This document shows, piece after piece, positions 27,828-35,584 of a DNA stretch of 64,000 nt (positions are counted from its first letter, which is position 1; every line of letters starts with the position of its first letter). The translations under genes and the position numbers were made by a program. Under the pieces are notes generated by a model, which was given only the letters and a program-made list of their open reading frames with translations, was not told the DNA's origin and did no database searches. The stretch is from Zavarzinella formosa DSM 19928. Lineage in GTDB: Bacteria; Planctomycetota; Planctomycetia; Gemmatales; Gemmataceae. The stretch lies in NCBI RefSeq assembly GCF_000255705.1, contig NZ_JH636441.1, forward strand, positions 561,512 through 625,511, in the 5' to 3' direction.

Positions 27828-28376
27828 TCAGCGGGCCAACAACGCCGCTTCCAGTTTTGGCCGGTAATGTTCCAGATCGGGAACCAGCAAACCGGGAATT
27901 TTGGCCTCGTCGTCCCATCGTCTCACGGCCACCGCCGATTGATACCACGGTTCGGCTTCAAACACCTTGGCTTCCTCGGGCGTGAACGGACCGCCTTGCA
28001 AACGCAGGCTGAGTTGGGAGGCGGGCGAGAGGTCGTCGTGATAACCGGGTTCGACGGCGCACAAGTATCTTTTGGCCGCGACATGTAACCGAACGGGATC
28101 GACGATGGCCGGGCCAAAATGTTTTTGCAACCACTCGGCCCCGGCGTCCTCGTGTTGTCCGTCGAGACCCTCTTTGGCAATATTTTCGGACATTCCGTGC
28201 AGAAGATGGCCCACATCATGCAACAGGGCGGCGGCCACCAAGGCATCATCCGCGCCGGCTTCCTCGGCCAACCGGGCACATTGGAGGGCGTGGGCGGTCT
28301 CGGTGACATCCTCGCCGAAATAGGCCCCGCTTCCCTTCTCGGCGAACAGGGCAAACAGTTGATCGATGACGGTCAT
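27828..28376 (-). CDS. HD-domain mixed-valence di-iron oxygenase, PhnZ/TmpB-like
   Basis: A 182-residue HD-superfamily protein. It has Tyr19-x-x-Glu22, His29, HDVGH at 53-57, His75 and His98. These match, with a nearly constant offset of five or six residues, the iron ligands and the substrate-gating Tyr/Glu pair as I recall them from PhnZ, which oxidatively cleaves 2-amino-1-hydroxyethylphosphonate to glycine and phosphate. TmpB acts on the trimethylated analogue. ATG 28376 aligns the protein with PhnZ; a GTG seven codons upstream is possible. The 2-oxoglutarate dioxygenase partner (PhnY/TmpA) is absent nearby. The substrate is inferred from the family. Confidence 0.82.
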   Translation of the reverse strand: MTVIDQLFALFAEKGSGAYFGEDVTETAHALQCARLAEEAGADDALVAAALLHDVGHLLHGMSENIAKEGLDGQHEDAGAEWLQKHFGPAIVDPVRLHVAAKRYLCAVEPGYHDDLSPASQLSLRLQGGPFTPEEAKVFEAEPWYQSAVAVRRWDDEAKIPGLLVPDLEHYRPKLEAALLAR

Positions 28377-28517
28377 GTGGCGTAACGCTCCCTTCACAAC
28401 AGAAGGACGGTTTGAAACCGCCCGTTTGTTTTGGAATTATGGGAAGCAGCCGCGATTGGATTGTGAAGTTTTGGTTTGAACGGCTCCCTACGCCAGGCAT
28501 GAGGAGCCGATAGACAC

Positions 28518-28537
28518 TTCAACCGGGATCGGTTGAA
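28518..28537 (-). terminator. Hairpin just after the DUF1501 gene
   Basis: TTCAACCG (28518-28525) pairs with CGGTTGAA (28530-28537) around GGAT, five bases beyond the stop of the DUF1501 gene on the minus strand. The stem is short and no T tract follows, so termination is only likely. Confidence 0.4.
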
Positions 28538-28542
28538 AGAAA

Positions 28543-29889
28543 TTACGCCAGTTCACGAATCGGTTCGGAATTCTCTTCGACCAGATAATGCGGTCGTCCG
28601 TTCAGGTCGGTGATGGTCGTGTGGTTGGCGTCGATGCCGAGATTCTTGTACAGCGTGGCGTGCAGTTCGCCGAACGTCACCGGGCGGCTGGCGGCCTCGC
28701 CCGCGATGCGGTCGGTTGAGCCGATCACCTGGCCGGTTTTCATGCCGCCCCCGGCGAGCAGCACACAGTTCACCTGGGGCCAGTGGTCCCGGCCGACTTG
28801 GGCATTGATCTTCGGCGTCCGGCCGAATTCCCCCAGCACCGCGACCGTGCAATCTTGATCCATGCCGCGAAGGTGCAGGTCTTCAACGAGGGCGCTCACG
28901 CACTTGTCGAACAGGGGAAAATCTTCGGCCTCGCGTTTGAAGATTTCATTTCCCTTGCCGCCGTGCCAGTCCCACTTGCTGTAGTTGAGCGTGACAACCC
29001 GGGCGCCGGCCTCGATCAACCGGCGGGCCATCAACATGCTTTGCGGCACGCGGGGAGAACCGTCGTTGTCAATGATGATCTTCGGGTTGCCCACTCCGTA
29101 GCGTTGGACCACTTTCTCCGGTTCTTTGGAGAGGTCCAGCGCTTCCGCGAGCCGGGACGAGGTGAGCAAGCCAAATGCTTGTTGATGGAAAGAATCCATC
29201 CCGGTGGTCAGGTCGCCGGTGTCGACTTCCTTTCGCATCGTGTCGAAGCCACGCAACAGCGTCTTGCGATCGGCGAACTGATTCACGGTCACGCCCCGAA
29301 GGGTCATGTCGTCTTTCGCCGGACCTGTTGGCCGGAAGGGGGCGTGTGATGTGCCGAGAAAGCCGGGGCCGGGTTCGTTGTAGGGTCCGTGCGGGCTGGC
29401 GTAACACAGGCTCACGAACGGCGGGATGGCCGGGTCGGCGCTCCCTTGCACCCGGGAAACGACGGAGCCGAATTGCGGCCAGCCTCCCAATGGTTTTGGT
29501 TTGCGCGGATCGTGGCCGTTGTACACCTGAATCGCGTCGTGATCGACCTGATTGCCGACCAGCGACCGGATGATGGTGAACTTGTCCATGTTGCGGGCGA
29601 TTTTGGGAAACGCCTCGCAAATCTGGATGCCGGGGACATTCGTCGCCATCGGCTTCCACGGCCCGGCGATTTCCTTGGGGGCGTCCGGTTTCAGGTCGAA
29701 CATGTCCTGATGCGGCGGCCCGCCGGTGAGGTAAATCAGGATGATCGATTTCTTGGAGGATGTCACCCCTGCGGAAGCCTCGGCCTTGAGCAACTGCGGC
29801 AGGGCCAACCCGGCCATGCCCAGCGAACCGATTTGCAGGAAACCGCGACGGGAAGGCCGATATTGGCCGGGATTCGGCGGGACGGACAT
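28543..29889 (-). CDS. Tat-exported DUF1501 (sulfatase-like) protein
   Basis: A 448-residue member of DUF1501, a family strongly expanded in planctomycetes and distantly related to alkaline phosphatase-like hydrolases. ATG 29889 has GGAG eight bases upstream and is followed by a twin-arginine signal (SRRGFLQIGSLGMAGLALP). Family signatures are IILIYLTGGPPHQDMFDLKPDAP cut short here to its GGPPHQDMFD core, AVLGEFGRTPKIN, and a C-terminal TFGELHATLYKNLGID. The physiological substrate is not established for the family. In many planctomycetes it pairs with a DUF1553 cytochrome-like protein, but none is adjacent here. Confidence 0.93.
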   Translation of the reverse strand: MSVPPNPGQYRPSRRGFLQIGSLGMAGLALPQLLKAEASAGVTSSKKSIILIYLTGGPPHQDMFDLKPDAPKEIAGPWKPMATNVPGIQICEAFPKIARNMDKFTIIRSLVGNQVDHDAIQVYNGHDPRKPKPLGGWPQFGSVVSRVQGSADPAIPPFVSLCYASPHGPYNEPGPGFLGTSHAPFRPTGPAKDDMTLRGVTVNQFADRKTLLRGFDTMRKEVDTGDLTTGMDSFHQQAFGLLTSSRLAEALDLSKEPEKVVQRYGVGNPKIIIDNDGSPRVPQSMLMARRLIEAGARVVTLNYSKWDWHGGKGNEIFKREAEDFPLFDKCVSALVEDLHLRGMDQDCTVAVLGEFGRTPKINAQVGRDHWPQVNCVLLAGGGMKTGQVIGSTDRIAGEAASRPVTFGELHATLYKNLGIDANHTTITDLNGRPHYLVEENSEPIRELA

Positions 29890-30082
29890 CAAGAAATCTC
29901 CACGCGAAACAAAATGTGGCGGGATTCGGCAGGCGGGGCAGGGTGCTGGGCGCGTTTGGGGAGGTGAAGGGATACTACCGCGCGTCAGAGGGTGTGTAAA
30001 GGAAGAGTTGGCCAAATTGAGGATACGGAACGGAAATTACCCCTCCGGGGGGATGTTCGTCATTCCGCATCCCCAATTCAGA

Positions 30083-31321
30083 TCACTTTTTCCCCTGATT
30101 CCAGTAGATCCGGGCATTGTGCGTCGCCCGGCCGACGGCCACGATGTCCGGTTTGCCGTCGCCGTCGAGGTCAGTGACGATCAGGTCTTCGGTGGCGATG
30201 CCGCCATCGTCGAGCATGAGACGGTCCCATTTGGCCCCGATTTTGTCGGTCGCCTTATAGATCCGCACGCCGCATTTTTCGGTGAACTTGTCCCCCTTGG
30301 CCGGGTTGTCGCGGACGCCGATGATGAGCTCATCCGCACCGTCGCCGTCGAGATCGGCGCACCAGACGCCGTGGCCCCAGCGGAGATGATCGTCGATGAC
30401 ATGGCGGTCCCAAGGCGGGGTTTTTCCTCGAATCGGTTCTTCAATGAATTGCGGCGGTGTGTAGGTCACCACTTGATTGCCATGCCACGGCTCGACAGTG
30501 GCGACGAATGGCCGGGGGCTCAACTGGCCAAGTTTGATCTCGCTGGCTCCCCGGCTGCCATTGGGAGTGTCTTGGTTGCCGAGACCAAACTTGGTCGTTT
30601 GCCAGGCGTTATCACGCTGACTAATCAGATGCACACCATCGTAGCTAACGGCGTAAATCCTCTTTTTTCCTTCCGAGGTTGTCACTGGCCAAATGTTGTG
30701 AACCACGTTCAGCGATTCCGACAACACAATTGGCTTCCACGGCCCTGCCACCGGGTCTTTCGGAATCGGAAAGGCCAGAATCCGCACCGGGCGGCCGTCG
30801 ACCCAGTTCTTTTCTTTGGTGGAATCGCGGCCCATCAGCGGGGCGAGGATGATCTCCGGTTTGCCGTCGCCGTCGATGTCCGCGACGCGGACGCGGTGGA
30901 CGGTCGGTTCCTCGGCGATGGGGTGGATGCTCCATTCTTCATCGAGCGTCTTGCCCCGCTTGAGCCATTGCAGCGTGCCCCCTTCTTTGGTGTTGAAGGG
31001 CTTCCAGTCGGCGCCAAGCACCAAATCAAGCTGGCCATCGCCGTCGATGTCGAGGGCGGCCACGCAGACATTGTCCGGCTTCGTTTTGCCGGTGATGATC
31101 GTGTGCATTTTCCAGGTCGGGTTTTCGTACCAGACCACCCGTTTGGTGTCCACGACGACGAGATCCGGCTTTTTGTCCCCGTTGATGTCGGCGGCGATGA
31201 CGGCATAACCCACAGAAAGATCTGTGGCGATTTCCTGCATCTTGAATTGCGGAAACTCAGCCCCGAACACCGGCAAGATGAGCGGGCCAACGGCGAAGAA
31301 CAAGGAGAGAAGCACTCGCAT
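30083..31321 (-). CDS. Exported FG-GAP/VCBS repeat protein
   Basis: A 412-residue secreted protein with a signal peptide (LLSLFFAVGPLILPVFGAEF). At least five FG-GAP/VCBS-type calcium-binding repeats are visible: ADINGDKKPDLVVVD, ALDIDGDGQLDLVLGAD, ADIDGDGKPEIILAP, ADLDGDGADELIIGV and TDLDGDGKPDIVAVG. Such repeats build an integrin-like beta-propeller. The protein probably sits in the periplasm or on the surface, and no catalytic residues are evident. It shares the strand of the DUF1501 gene, with a 193-base gap between them. Confidence 0.9.
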   Translation of the reverse strand: MRVLLSLFFAVGPLILPVFGAEFPQFKMQEIATDLSVGYAVIAADINGDKKPDLVVVDTKRVVWYENPTWKMHTIITGKTKPDNVCVAALDIDGDGQLDLVLGADWKPFNTKEGGTLQWLKRGKTLDEEWSIHPIAEEPTVHRVRVADIDGDGKPEIILAPLMGRDSTKEKNWVDGRPVRILAFPIPKDPVAGPWKPIVLSESLNVVHNIWPVTTSEGKKRIYAVSYDGVHLISQRDNAWQTTKFGLGNQDTPNGSRGASEIKLGQLSPRPFVATVEPWHGNQVVTYTPPQFIEEPIRGKTPPWDRHVIDDHLRWGHGVWCADLDGDGADELIIGVRDNPAKGDKFTEKCGVRIYKATDKIGAKWDRLMLDDGGIATEDLIVTDLDGDGKPDIVAVGRATHNARIYWNQGKK

Positions 31322-31519
31322 GATCCTGTTTTCCTGATTGAGCGGGTTATGCGGAAAACGACAAGTTTACCACAAGTTTCAGGCCGGGCCATTACAATCG
31401 GGTGTAACCGCAAAACCCCGCTTGCCTGGGCTTGACCGGTGAACAACAATGAAGCGATTGAATTTTTTTCAAGCTCGCCAACCCTCGCCCTCCCGACTGG
31501 CCGGGGCTTCGCATAGGAA

Positions 31520-32341
31520 ATGTCGATGACGATTGCTCCGTCCCAAAAACCGCACCGCGAATGGCTGTGGTTGTTTCTCTCGCTAGTCATCGTCGGCGGG
31601 GTGACCGTGCCATTGTGGATGTGGGCCAACCCGCAGGAAAACACTGCTGAATATTGGGCAAGATGGACGCCTCGCCGGATTGCCAAACTGTTCCTCGGGC
31701 CGGAACAAATCGCCTGCTATCTTTGCTTCGTGTGGGCCGGATTCATGCTCTTGAACCGTTACCGCGAAGTCTGGCGGCAACGGGTTGCCTTCCAACTCGA
31801 TTTGCTCCCCACGGACGAAGGGGCGAGAATCCTCCCCGAAGATGCCCGGCCGCTCGCCCGCAAAGTCGAGGCGACCACGAAGAATCGGCCGTATATTCTG
31901 GCGAAAATGATCTCGATGGCCCTCACCAAATTCGCGGTCAGCCGCAAGGCCCCGGATGTCGGCGAAGTGGTTCGTACGCAGGCCGATGTGGAGCAAAATC
32001 GCCTCGTCACCAGCATGGGGATGATCTCTTATCTGGCATGGGCCATCCCCGCCATCGGCTTCCTCGGAACCGTCCGCGGCCTCGCGGGAGGCATGACCAA
32101 GGCGGGCAACCAGAAAGACCCGGACTTCATTCAACAGGTGACCGATCAACTCGGCATTGCCTTCGACTGTACGTTCGTCGCGCTGGCTCTGAGCGTCGCG
32201 CTAATGTACCTGTTGCACGTCGTCACGCGGGCCGAAGAAATGTTAATCATTGACGCGCAGCAGTATTGCCAGGAAAATCTCTTGCTGCGGCTTTACGACC
32301 CGGAACCGGAACCGGCGTATGCGGCGGCGGAGCGAGGTTGA
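31520..32341 (+). CDS. MotA/TolQ/ExbB-family proton-channel subunit
   Basis: A 273-residue membrane protein. Three hydrophobic regions are seen: LWLFLSLVIVGGVTVPLWMW, a second around AC-YLCFVWAGFMLL, and a C-terminal pair. The latter contains the family signature WAIPAIGFLGTVRGLAGG and QLGIAFDCTFVALALSVALM, where the Thr of GTV and the Thr before FVAL match the conserved pore-lining threonines. It should form a pentameric channel around an ExbD/TolR- or MotB-type partner. That partner is probably the vWA protein two genes downstream, which has a suitable anchor. No tonB, tolB or flagellar genes are adjacent. Confidence 0.88.
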   Translation: MSMTIAPSQKPHREWLWLFLSLVIVGGVTVPLWMWANPQENTAEYWARWTPRRIAKLFLGPEQIACYLCFVWAGFMLLNRYREVWRQRVAFQLDLLPTDEGARILPEDARPLARKVEATTKNRPYILAKMISMALTKFAVSRKAPDVGEVVRTQADVEQNRLVTSMGMISYLAWAIPAIGFLGTVRGLAGGMTKAGNQKDPDFIQQVTDQLGIAFDCTFVALALSVALMYLLHVVTRAEEMLIIDAQQYCQENLLLRLYDPEPEPAYAAAERG

Positions 32342-32351
32342 GGGATTCAAA

Positions 32352-32540
32352 GGCCACCTCACCCCCCGACCCCCTCTCCTGACAGAGAGGGGGAGCAAGT
32401 GTGGGGAAGCTTCCGGAACGTAGGTCAGCCTTTCTAGGCTGACAGGTCCGTCAGCCCAGAAAGGCTGACCTACTGGAAGAAATTTCATCCCACTTGCTCC
32501 CCCTCTCTGTCAGGAGAGGGGGTCGGGGGGTGAGGTGGCC
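32352..32540. repeat. Nested double palindrome between the channel and Hsp70-like genes
   Basis: Outer arms 32352-32404 and 32489-32540 (GGCCACCTCACCCCCCGACC at the left end) are nearly complementary over about 50 bases. An inner hairpin pairs 32421-32442 with 32451-32472 (TAGGTCAGCCTTTCTAGG at the left). The whole gap between two genes is one stacked structure. It may be a mobile palindromic repeat or may attenuate read-through. Confidence 0.85.
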
Positions 32541-32574
32541 GGGCAACAACGATTGACCAACGAAGGATGATCGC

Positions 32575-33822
32575 ATGGCTTGGGTGAACTGGTCCCGAAA
32601 ACCGGCCGACGGGAACGATGATCGCGGCGCCTTGGGGGCTGACCTCAACGCCGGTCGGGTGCGGGCGACCTACGGCCGGGCTTCGCGGAACAAGCTCTTT
32701 TTGCTTGAAGACCCGCACATTGATCTGCCGTTGGCCATCAGCTTGGAGAAACGCACGCCGGATGTCGGCCGGGCCGCGCTGGCGGTGAGTCGAAAACTGC
32801 CGCACACAATGTGCGTCAATTATCTTCCGCAACTTGGTCAAGTCTTCGAGTGGAAACACGCCCGACAAACCTATAACGCAGACGGCCTCGTTTCTCTGGC
32901 CCTTGAGCGACTGGCCAAAGCGACCTCAACCAACAGTGGTCTTTCTCTCGCGTTGCCTTCCTATCTGAGTGTGCCGCAAGTCACCCGGTTGCTCATCATC
33001 GCCGAGAAACTAAAACTCCGCATTCGCGGCACGGCTTGCACACCATTGGCCTTGGCCGCCGAACGGGCGACGCATTTCTTGAACGCCCCGAGACCCGACG
33101 AATCCGGGGACGGTTCCGGCATCCACCGGGCGTTTGGCGCCACGTCCGTGCTCATCATTGATGTGGACGATCATGCCCTGACGGCCAGCGTGGTTCGCAT
33201 CGCCGAAGCGGAAGTGCGAATGCTGGCGACGGCTTCCTTCCCCCGGCTTGGCTCCAAGATTTGGCGGGAACGATTGCTCGACACGCTGGCCGACCGCTGC
33301 GTGCGGTTGTGCCGCCGAGACCCCCGCGACAACGCGGACACCGAGCAAATGCTGTTCGACCAACTGGAGGAAACCATCGACCGCGCCCGCACCGGCCAAC
33401 GGGTTTCCATCAACGTGCGTTCGGCGAATTGGTTCCAAGATTTGATCCACGCACCGGCCGATCTTGATGCGTTCTGTGCCCCGCTTGCCCGGCAGGCAGC
33501 CGAGGAAATCAAGAATCTGCTGCTGACCGCCACCGACAACGAACCGCCGGAAACCGTCTGGCTGACGCACGACGCCGGCCGAATGCCGGGCCTGGCCGCC
33601 ACCCTGCACCAGCACATGACGGAACGCACCAGTGTCCGCGTGCTGCACCCAGAGGCGACCGCCGCCGCCGTCGCCAACCTGAACGAACGGTGGGATGCTG
33701 CGGAACTCCCCCGCACCCACCTCGACACGGTAATCGTCTTGCCCCACCGCCAAGACCCCCGGCTGTTGCCGAAAGCCCCGCCCCCGAATTCGGGCGTTCA
33801 CAACAAGAACATGATTCTTTGA
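32575..33822 (+). CDS. Hsp70/actin-fold-like protein of the channel-vWA cluster
   Basis: A 415-residue protein I place in the actin/Hsp70 superfamily on pattern grounds. GADLNAGRVRATYG near the N-terminus is the phosphate-1 position, VLIIDVDDHALTASVVRI the phosphate-2 strand (LVFDLGGGTFDVSVL in DnaK), and TVWLTHDAGRMPGLAATL followed by HPEATAAAVA corresponds to DnaK's VGGSTRIP and the following EAVA. Several phosphate-loop glycines are missing, so it may not hydrolyse ATP. It has no signal peptide or membrane segment and should be cytoplasmic. It lies between the channel gene and the vWA gene and is probably their partner. The assignment needs structural comparison to confirm. Confidence 0.6.
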   Translation: MAWVNWSRKPADGNDDRGALGADLNAGRVRATYGRASRNKLFLLEDPHIDLPLAISLEKRTPDVGRAALAVSRKLPHTMCVNYLPQLGQVFEWKHARQTYNADGLVSLALERLAKATSTNSGLSLALPSYLSVPQVTRLLIIAEKLKLRIRGTACTPLALAAERATHFLNAPRPDESGDGSGIHRAFGATSVLIIDVDDHALTASVVRIAEAEVRMLATASFPRLGSKIWRERLLDTLADRCVRLCRRDPRDNADTEQMLFDQLEETIDRARTGQRVSINVRSANWFQDLIHAPADLDAFCAPLARQAAEEIKNLLLTATDNEPPETVWLTHDAGRMPGLAATLHQHMTERTSVRVLHPEATAAAVANLNERWDAAELPRTHLDTVIVLPHRQDPRLLPKAPPPNSGVHNKNMIL

Positions 33823-33862
33823 GTCGTCACCAGCTTGCCGTAGCTCCAGACAGGATGATTTG

Positions 33863-35365
33863 ATGCGTCGTCACAAGCCGCCAACGCTCGTCAGCATGTG
33901 GATGTTGGATGTTTTCTGCTGCGCTCTGGGGTGTGTCACGCTCCTGTGGTTGCTCAAAACCCGCGAGGCGGGCATCACCTCGGACGAGGCGTTAAACGCC
34001 AATTCGTCGCTGATGCAAACCCGTGAAGAATTGGAAGAAACAAAGAAGCAATCAGCCCTCCGACTTGCGGATGCGGAGCGACTGCTCGCCGAACTCAATT
34101 CCACGAAATCTTTGCTGGCGTTGGCCCGTTCGGAGCGGGACGACCTCGCCAAGTCGATTGCCTTGGTGCGGGGCGAGAGGGACAAGACCGCCACCGAACT
34201 GGCCCTCATGGTCGGCGAGCGGGACAAAAACGCCAAAGATCTTGCGTTGGTGACGGACGACCGAAACAAGAACGCGAAGAATCTCGCCCTGATCGAACAG
34301 GAACTGGCTAAAACCAAGAATGACCTGAAGCTCGCGCTCGCCAAGGCCGACGATCTCGACAAGACCCTTAAAGGCTTGAACAGCAAACTAACCGCCACCG
34401 ACGCGGAATTGGCGAAAAAACGCGGCGAAATGGAGACGATCAACAAACAACTCGATGCCGCGAAGAAGCAGGCGAGCGAGTTGGAAACGCTGGTGCGGGA
34501 CAAAGACAAGATGCGGACGGATGCCGAGAGCAAGCTAAAAGCCTCGGAAACGCGACTGGACGCCATGAGCCGCACGGCCACGGATGCCACAAAACTGCAG
34601 GCCAAACTTGATGCCTTGGAACTCACGCTCAAGGCCCAGAAGACGCAACTCGACGAAGCGAATGTGACCATCGTGGACCTTCAAGGAACGAAGGCCAAAC
34701 TCGCGGACAAGGTGAACCAACTGCGGATCGAGAGCGACAACAAATTCGCCGGGATCGCCCTCACGGGGAAGAATGTCGTCTTCTTGGTGGACATGTCCGG
34801 CAGCATGGACCGCGTGGACGAAAACACGCTGGAGCCGACCAAATGGCCGACCGTCCGGGACACGGTCTGCAAGCTGCTGGTCTCGTTGCCGGACATCGAA
34901 CATTTTCAAGTGATTATGTTTTCCAGCAAAGCCTCGTTCCTCCTGAGCGAGACGGACTGGATCAAGTACGACAAGACCAAAAGCATCGAACAAATCCGGA
35001 CGGCCATGAGCAATGTGAAGCCGACCGGGGATACGAACATGTACACCGGGTTGGAAGAGGCTTTCCGGTTCCGGGCAAAGGGCCTCGACACCCTGTACCT
35101 GATTTCAGACGGTCTTCCCACCTCCGGGCCGGGGCTGACGGCCGCCCAAGAACGGCAGGGTATTTCGGACACCGACCGCACGAATATTCTCTCCCGCCAT
35201 GTCCGCCGGGTTCTGCTCACGGAATGGAACAAACCGGATGCCCAGAAGCAGCGGGTGAGAATCAACTCCGTCGGCTTCTTCTACGAATCTCCGGACGTTG
35301 GCGCCTTCCTCTGGTCCCTCTCCCGCGAGAACGACGGGAGTTTTGTGGGGATGTCTCGCCCATAG
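33863..35365 (+). CDS. ExbD/TolR-like-anchored coiled-coil vWA-domain protein
   Basis: A 500-residue protein; ATG 33863 follows AGGA at seven bases. Residues 8-32 form one membrane segment (SMWMLDVFCCALGCVTLLWL). Asp16 sits where ExbD, TolR and MotB carry their proton-binding aspartate. Residues about 40-290 are a long coiled coil containing 14-residue repeats (ALVRGERDKTATEL, ALMVGERDKNAKDL, ALVTDDRNKNAKNL). The C-terminal 200 residues are a von Willebrand A domain with a complete MIDAS start, DMSGS at 310-314, and ISDG further on. It would span the periplasm with the vWA domain outermost. It is the likely partner of the channel protein at 31520. Confidence 0.85.
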   Translation: MRRHKPPTLVSMWMLDVFCCALGCVTLLWLLKTREAGITSDEALNANSSLMQTREELEETKKQSALRLADAERLLAELNSTKSLLALARSERDDLAKSIALVRGERDKTATELALMVGERDKNAKDLALVTDDRNKNAKNLALIEQELAKTKNDLKLALAKADDLDKTLKGLNSKLTATDAELAKKRGEMETINKQLDAAKKQASELETLVRDKDKMRTDAESKLKASETRLDAMSRTATDATKLQAKLDALELTLKAQKTQLDEANVTIVDLQGTKAKLADKVNQLRIESDNKFAGIALTGKNVVFLVDMSGSMDRVDENTLEPTKWPTVRDTVCKLLVSLPDIEHFQVIMFSSKASFLLSETDWIKYDKTKSIEQIRTAMSNVKPTGDTNMYTGLEEAFRFRAKGLDTLYLISDGLPTSGPGLTAAQERQGISDTDRTNILSRHVRRVLLTEWNKPDAQKQRVRINSVGFFYESPDVGAFLWSLSRENDGSFVGMSRP

Positions 35366-35379
35366 AGATTGAAAGCATT

Positions 35380-35481
35380 AACCACAAAGGCACAAAAATC
35401 ACACGAAGTTTCACCAAGAAGAAAGCAGAATCTCTTCGTCTTCTTGGTGAAACTTCGTGTGACCTTTATGCCTTTGTGGTT
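35380..35481. repeat. Long hairpin (family copy 2)
   Basis: About 50 bases on each side (35380-35430 and 35431-35481) are complementary with few mismatches. The left arm reads AACCACAAAGGCACAAAAAT onward and contains GAAGTTTCACCAAGAAG. It begins 15 bases after the vWA gene stop and could act as its terminator. Confidence 0.85.
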
Positions 35482-35584
35482 GGTCTTCTCTTGGTTCCAA
35501 GTTTCAAGTCTGGCCGCTTCTGTCGCATTCGGGATAATTCGCTCAAGGGAATCCGGAAGATTCACTGACCCTCGGAGCGATTGA

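Noticed and set aside
31520-35365. Identification of the channel-vWA cluster as a Zorya anti-phage system
   Set aside because: Zorya needs ZorA/ZorB plus ZorC, D or E; neither a helicase nor nuclease partner is encoded here, and the membrane partner is a vWA protein without an OmpA-like domain.
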